Notes under the pieces: model-generated
Database searches by the model: none
Seen by the model: the letters and a program-made list of their open reading frames with translations, nothing else
What the model was told of the DNA's origin: nothing
Source: Candidatus Dormiibacterota bacterium
GTDB taxonomy: Bacteria; Chloroflexota; Dormibacteria; UBA8260; Bog-877
Length of the DNA: 7,163 bases
Direction of reading: 5' to 3'
Assembly: GCA_003164475.1 (NCBI GenBank)
Contig: PLTL01000375.1
Span: 1 to 7,163, forward strand
Made by a program: the position numbers and the translations under genes
In this document: positions 6,160-7,163 of the stretch, piece by piece
How the letters are laid out: each line of letters begins with the position of its first letter
How positions within the stretch are numbered: position 1 is the stretch's first letter

Positions 6160-6270
6160 TCATGGACCTGCAGCCGTGGAGGCAGGCGGGATGCCCGCCA
6201 GGGCGGTGCCGGGGATCGCCGTCATGGGACCCGGGGGCCGCTCCGCATCCGCACTGGCCGCCCAGATCAT
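6160..6270 (-). CDS. Candidate 36-residue small protein or leader peptide upstream of thyX
   Basis: An ATG at 6270 opens a 36-codon frame (MIWAASADAERPPGPMTAIP...) ending at TGA 6162-6160. Its main support is GGAGGTGA ten bases upstream, the best ribosome-binding match in the window. The product is rich in Ala, Pro and Gly, has no recognisable domain, and ends 123 bp before thyX. Its stop overlaps another ATG (ATGA) that opens a 44-codon, Arg-rich frame crossing the thyX start, which would allow a chain of coupled translation. Both frames could be chance; I do not recognise either. Confidence 0.2.
   Translation of the reverse strand: MIWAASADAERPPGPMTAIPGTALAGIPPASTAAGP
6185..6206 (-). other. 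Competing hairpin arms in the thyX leader
   Basis: Read on the minus strand, CCGCCC (6206-6201), GGCGGG (6199-6194) and CCCGCC (6190-6185) follow one another. The middle arm can pair with either neighbour: with the third in six base pairs around a CAT loop, or with the first in four to five pairs. This is the layout of an attenuator switch, and it lies inside the small frame, but no T run follows and the arms are short. Confidence 0.2.
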
Positions 6271-6280
6271 GCAGTCGGGT

Positions 6281-6288
6281 TCACCTCC
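6281..6288 (-). promoter_or_regulatory. Strong Shine-Dalgarno sequence GGAGGTGA
   Basis: The minus strand reads GGAGGTGA, a near-perfect complement of the 16S rRNA 3' end, ten bases before an ATG. The annotated neighbours have much weaker sites. It could start the small frame at 6270, or be chance in G-rich DNA. Confidence 0.3.
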
Positions 6289-6401
6289 GCCCTACCCGGG
6301 CCTGACCTGGAAGAAGCCGGACCTGATCGGTTGCCACGGGGCCGGCCTGGTGGCGCGGCGGCGGCGCTCTCGGTCGCCGTGGCTGGGTTCCCCTCTCCTC
6401 G

Positions 6402-6590
6402 TCAGTGAAAGCCTTCGCTGGAGACCGGCACCGTGTGCCCGCAGGCGCCGCAGACGTAGACCCGGCCCCGGCGCACCACCCGGTGGCCGTCGTTCAGCTC
6501 CACGGACTGCTCGGGACCCTCGACCAGGATCCAGTTCGGACTGCTGTGCTTGCACTGATCGCAGCGGTCCGGCGGTGGGTTGTAGAGCAC
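6402..6590 (-). CDS. Small zinc-ribbon protein of unknown function
   Basis: This 62-residue protein has two CxxC pairs: Cys10/Cys13 in DRCDQCKH and Cys47/Cys50 in YVCGACGH. The 33 residues between them (starting WILVEGPEQSVELNDG) could form the strands of a zinc ribbon, so the protein probably binds one zinc and may bind nucleic acid or another protein. I do not recognise the family. The GTG start lies two bases after the amidohydrolase stop, with GAGG directly before it, so translation is probably coupled. It ends 365 bp upstream of thyX. The conserved spacing and coding-like composition make it more likely real than chance. Confidence 0.7.
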   Translation of the reverse strand: MLYNPPPDRCDQCKHSSPNWILVEGPEQSVELNDGHRVVRRGRVYVCGACGHTVPVSSEGFH

Positions 6591-6592
6591 CC

Positions 6593-7163
6593 TCAGCTAG
6601 CCGCCGTGCCCGAGAGGTAGTCGAGCGCCGCCCGGGTCAACACCTCCACCCCGATCGGCAGGCAGCGCTCGTCGATGTCGAACTCCGGGTGGTGATGGGG
6701 CCCGGCTATCCCCGCCGCATCGTCCCCGGCCCCCAGAAGGAAGTAGCAGCCAGGAGCGCGACGCAGGAAGAGCGCGACGTCGTCGCCGATGGTGAGCCGC
6801 TCCGGCTCGATCAGCCGCGCCCCCGGCGACGCTTGGACCGCCCGCCGCACCAGGTCGGCCATCGACGGCGCCGAGACCACTGGGGGGCAGCCGGCGCCCC
6901 GGGTCATGGTCGCAGTGGCCCCGAAGGAGGCCGCGATGCCCCCGGCGAGCTCCTCTACGCGGCGCAGGAGTCTCTGCCGACCCTCCTCGGTGAAGGCCCT
7001 GACGGTGCCGGCGAGGGATACCTTCTCGGGGATCACGTTGAACGCCTGGCCGCCTCGGACGGTGCCCACGGTCACGACCGCCGCCTGGAGCGGAGAGGTC
7101 TCCCGGGAGACCAGGGTCTGGAGGGCGAGCACGATCAGGCTGGCGATCGGGACCGGGTCCAGC
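6593..7163 (-). CDS. M20-family amidohydrolase/metallopeptidase, C-terminal part
   Basis: The frame is open to the right edge (first residues LDPVPIASLIVLALQTLVSRE), so only the last 189 residues are present; family members are about 380-400 long. The visible part covers the end of the dimerisation (lid) domain, with SPLQAAVVTVGTVRGGQAFNV and IPEKVSLAGTVRAF, and the return to the catalytic domain with GDDVALFL and PHHHPEFDIDE near the C-terminus, whose histidine binds the second metal in M20 enzymes. The N-terminal metal ligands are outside the window. Relatives hydrolyse N-acyl amino acids, hippurate, IAA conjugates or N-acetyl-diaminopimelate; the substrate cannot be told here. The internal GTG at 7132 is not the start. 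Confidence 0.92.
   Translation of the reverse strand, partial: LDPVPIASLIVLALQTLVSRETSPLQAAVVTVGTVRGGQAFNVIPEKVSLAGTVRAFTEEGRQRLLRRVEELAGGIAASFGATATMTRGAGCPPVVSAPSMADLVRRAVQASPGARLIEPERLTIGDDVALFLRRAPGCYFLLGAGDDAAGIAGPHHHPEFDIDERCLPIGVEVLTRAALDYLSGTAAS

Larger units (their letters stand above)
6037..6401. other. Intergenic region upstream of thyX
   Basis: This 365-bp stretch holds no recognisable gene, tRNA or known riboswitch. Visible items are a strong Shine-Dalgarno-like sequence on the minus strand (6281-6288) before a 36-codon frame, a pair of competing short hairpins (6185-6206), and a perfect seven-base inverted repeat GCCACGG (6333-6339) / CCGTGGC (6377-6383) with a 37-base loop just after the zinc-ribbon gene. 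A thyX promoter probably lies here, but I cannot point to clear promoter boxes. Confidence 0.6.

Noticed and set aside
5293..6408. Plus-strand frame of 371 codons
   Set aside because: Antisense to thyX and its leader; rich in Leu, Gln, His and Asp with no domain, so a shadow of GC-rich coding DNA.
1..7163. CRISPR array, transposon ends, tRNA or rRNA
   Set aside because: No regularly spaced repeats, transposase motifs, terminal inverted repeats or tRNA-like T-arm sequence were seen on reading both strands.

Overview
This is a high-GC bacterial window in which every gene I can support lies on the minus strand, so transcription runs from right to left. Two fused proteins (CofC-CofE and MoaD-MoaE), a complete CofD, and a CofE without the C-terminal nitroreductase domain of mycobacterial FbiB suggest an F420-making, high-GC, Actinomycetota-, Chloroflexota- or Dormibacterota-like lineage. 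That placement is an inference from gene content and base composition only, and I hold it loosely. The odd window length and the abrupt gene ends at both edges would fit a whole metagenomic contig.

Layout in the direction of transcription. At 7163-6593 is the C-terminal half of an M20-family amidohydrolase, cut by the window edge. Two bases after it comes a 62-residue zinc-ribbon protein (6590-6402). A 365-bp gap follows, holding only a weak small-ORF candidate with a strong ribosome-binding sequence and some inverted repeats. Then come thyX (6036-5248), making thymidylate with flavin, and an A-type Fe-S carrier of the ErpA/IscA/SufA family (5161-4799). A 274-bp gap precedes the cofactor block: cofD (4524-3514), overlapping by four bases a fused cofC-cofE (3517-2075), then after 26 bp a fused moaD-moaE (2048-1398). 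After 28 bp come an ABC-2 polysaccharide-export permease (1369-509) and, overlapping it by one base, its ATPase, which runs off the left edge.

How the genes work together. CofC makes the nucleotide-activated phospho-acid, CofD joins it to Fo, and CofE adds the glutamate tail, so three of the F420-specific steps after Fo lie in two translationally coupled genes. MoaD-MoaE provides molybdopterin synthase. The Fo synthase genes (fbiC or cofG/cofH) and the rest of the molybdenum cofactor pathway are not in the window. The permease and ATPase start look like a Wzm/Wzt-type O-antigen or teichoic-acid exporter placed downstream in the same direction.

The strongest anomaly is at the left edge. The ATPase begins as a Wzt-like protein, but just after its Walker A motif it becomes a typical ABC-F (Uup-like) sequence resembling alphaproteobacterial homologues. 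The likeliest explanation is an assembly chimera joined at the conserved Walker A DNA, so roughly bases 1-325 should not be trusted as belonging to this genome. The best biological leads are the CofC-CofE fusion lacking a nitroreductase domain, the MoaD-MoaE fusion that should need cleavage after an internal Gly-Gly, and the one-residue-longer ThyX signature.
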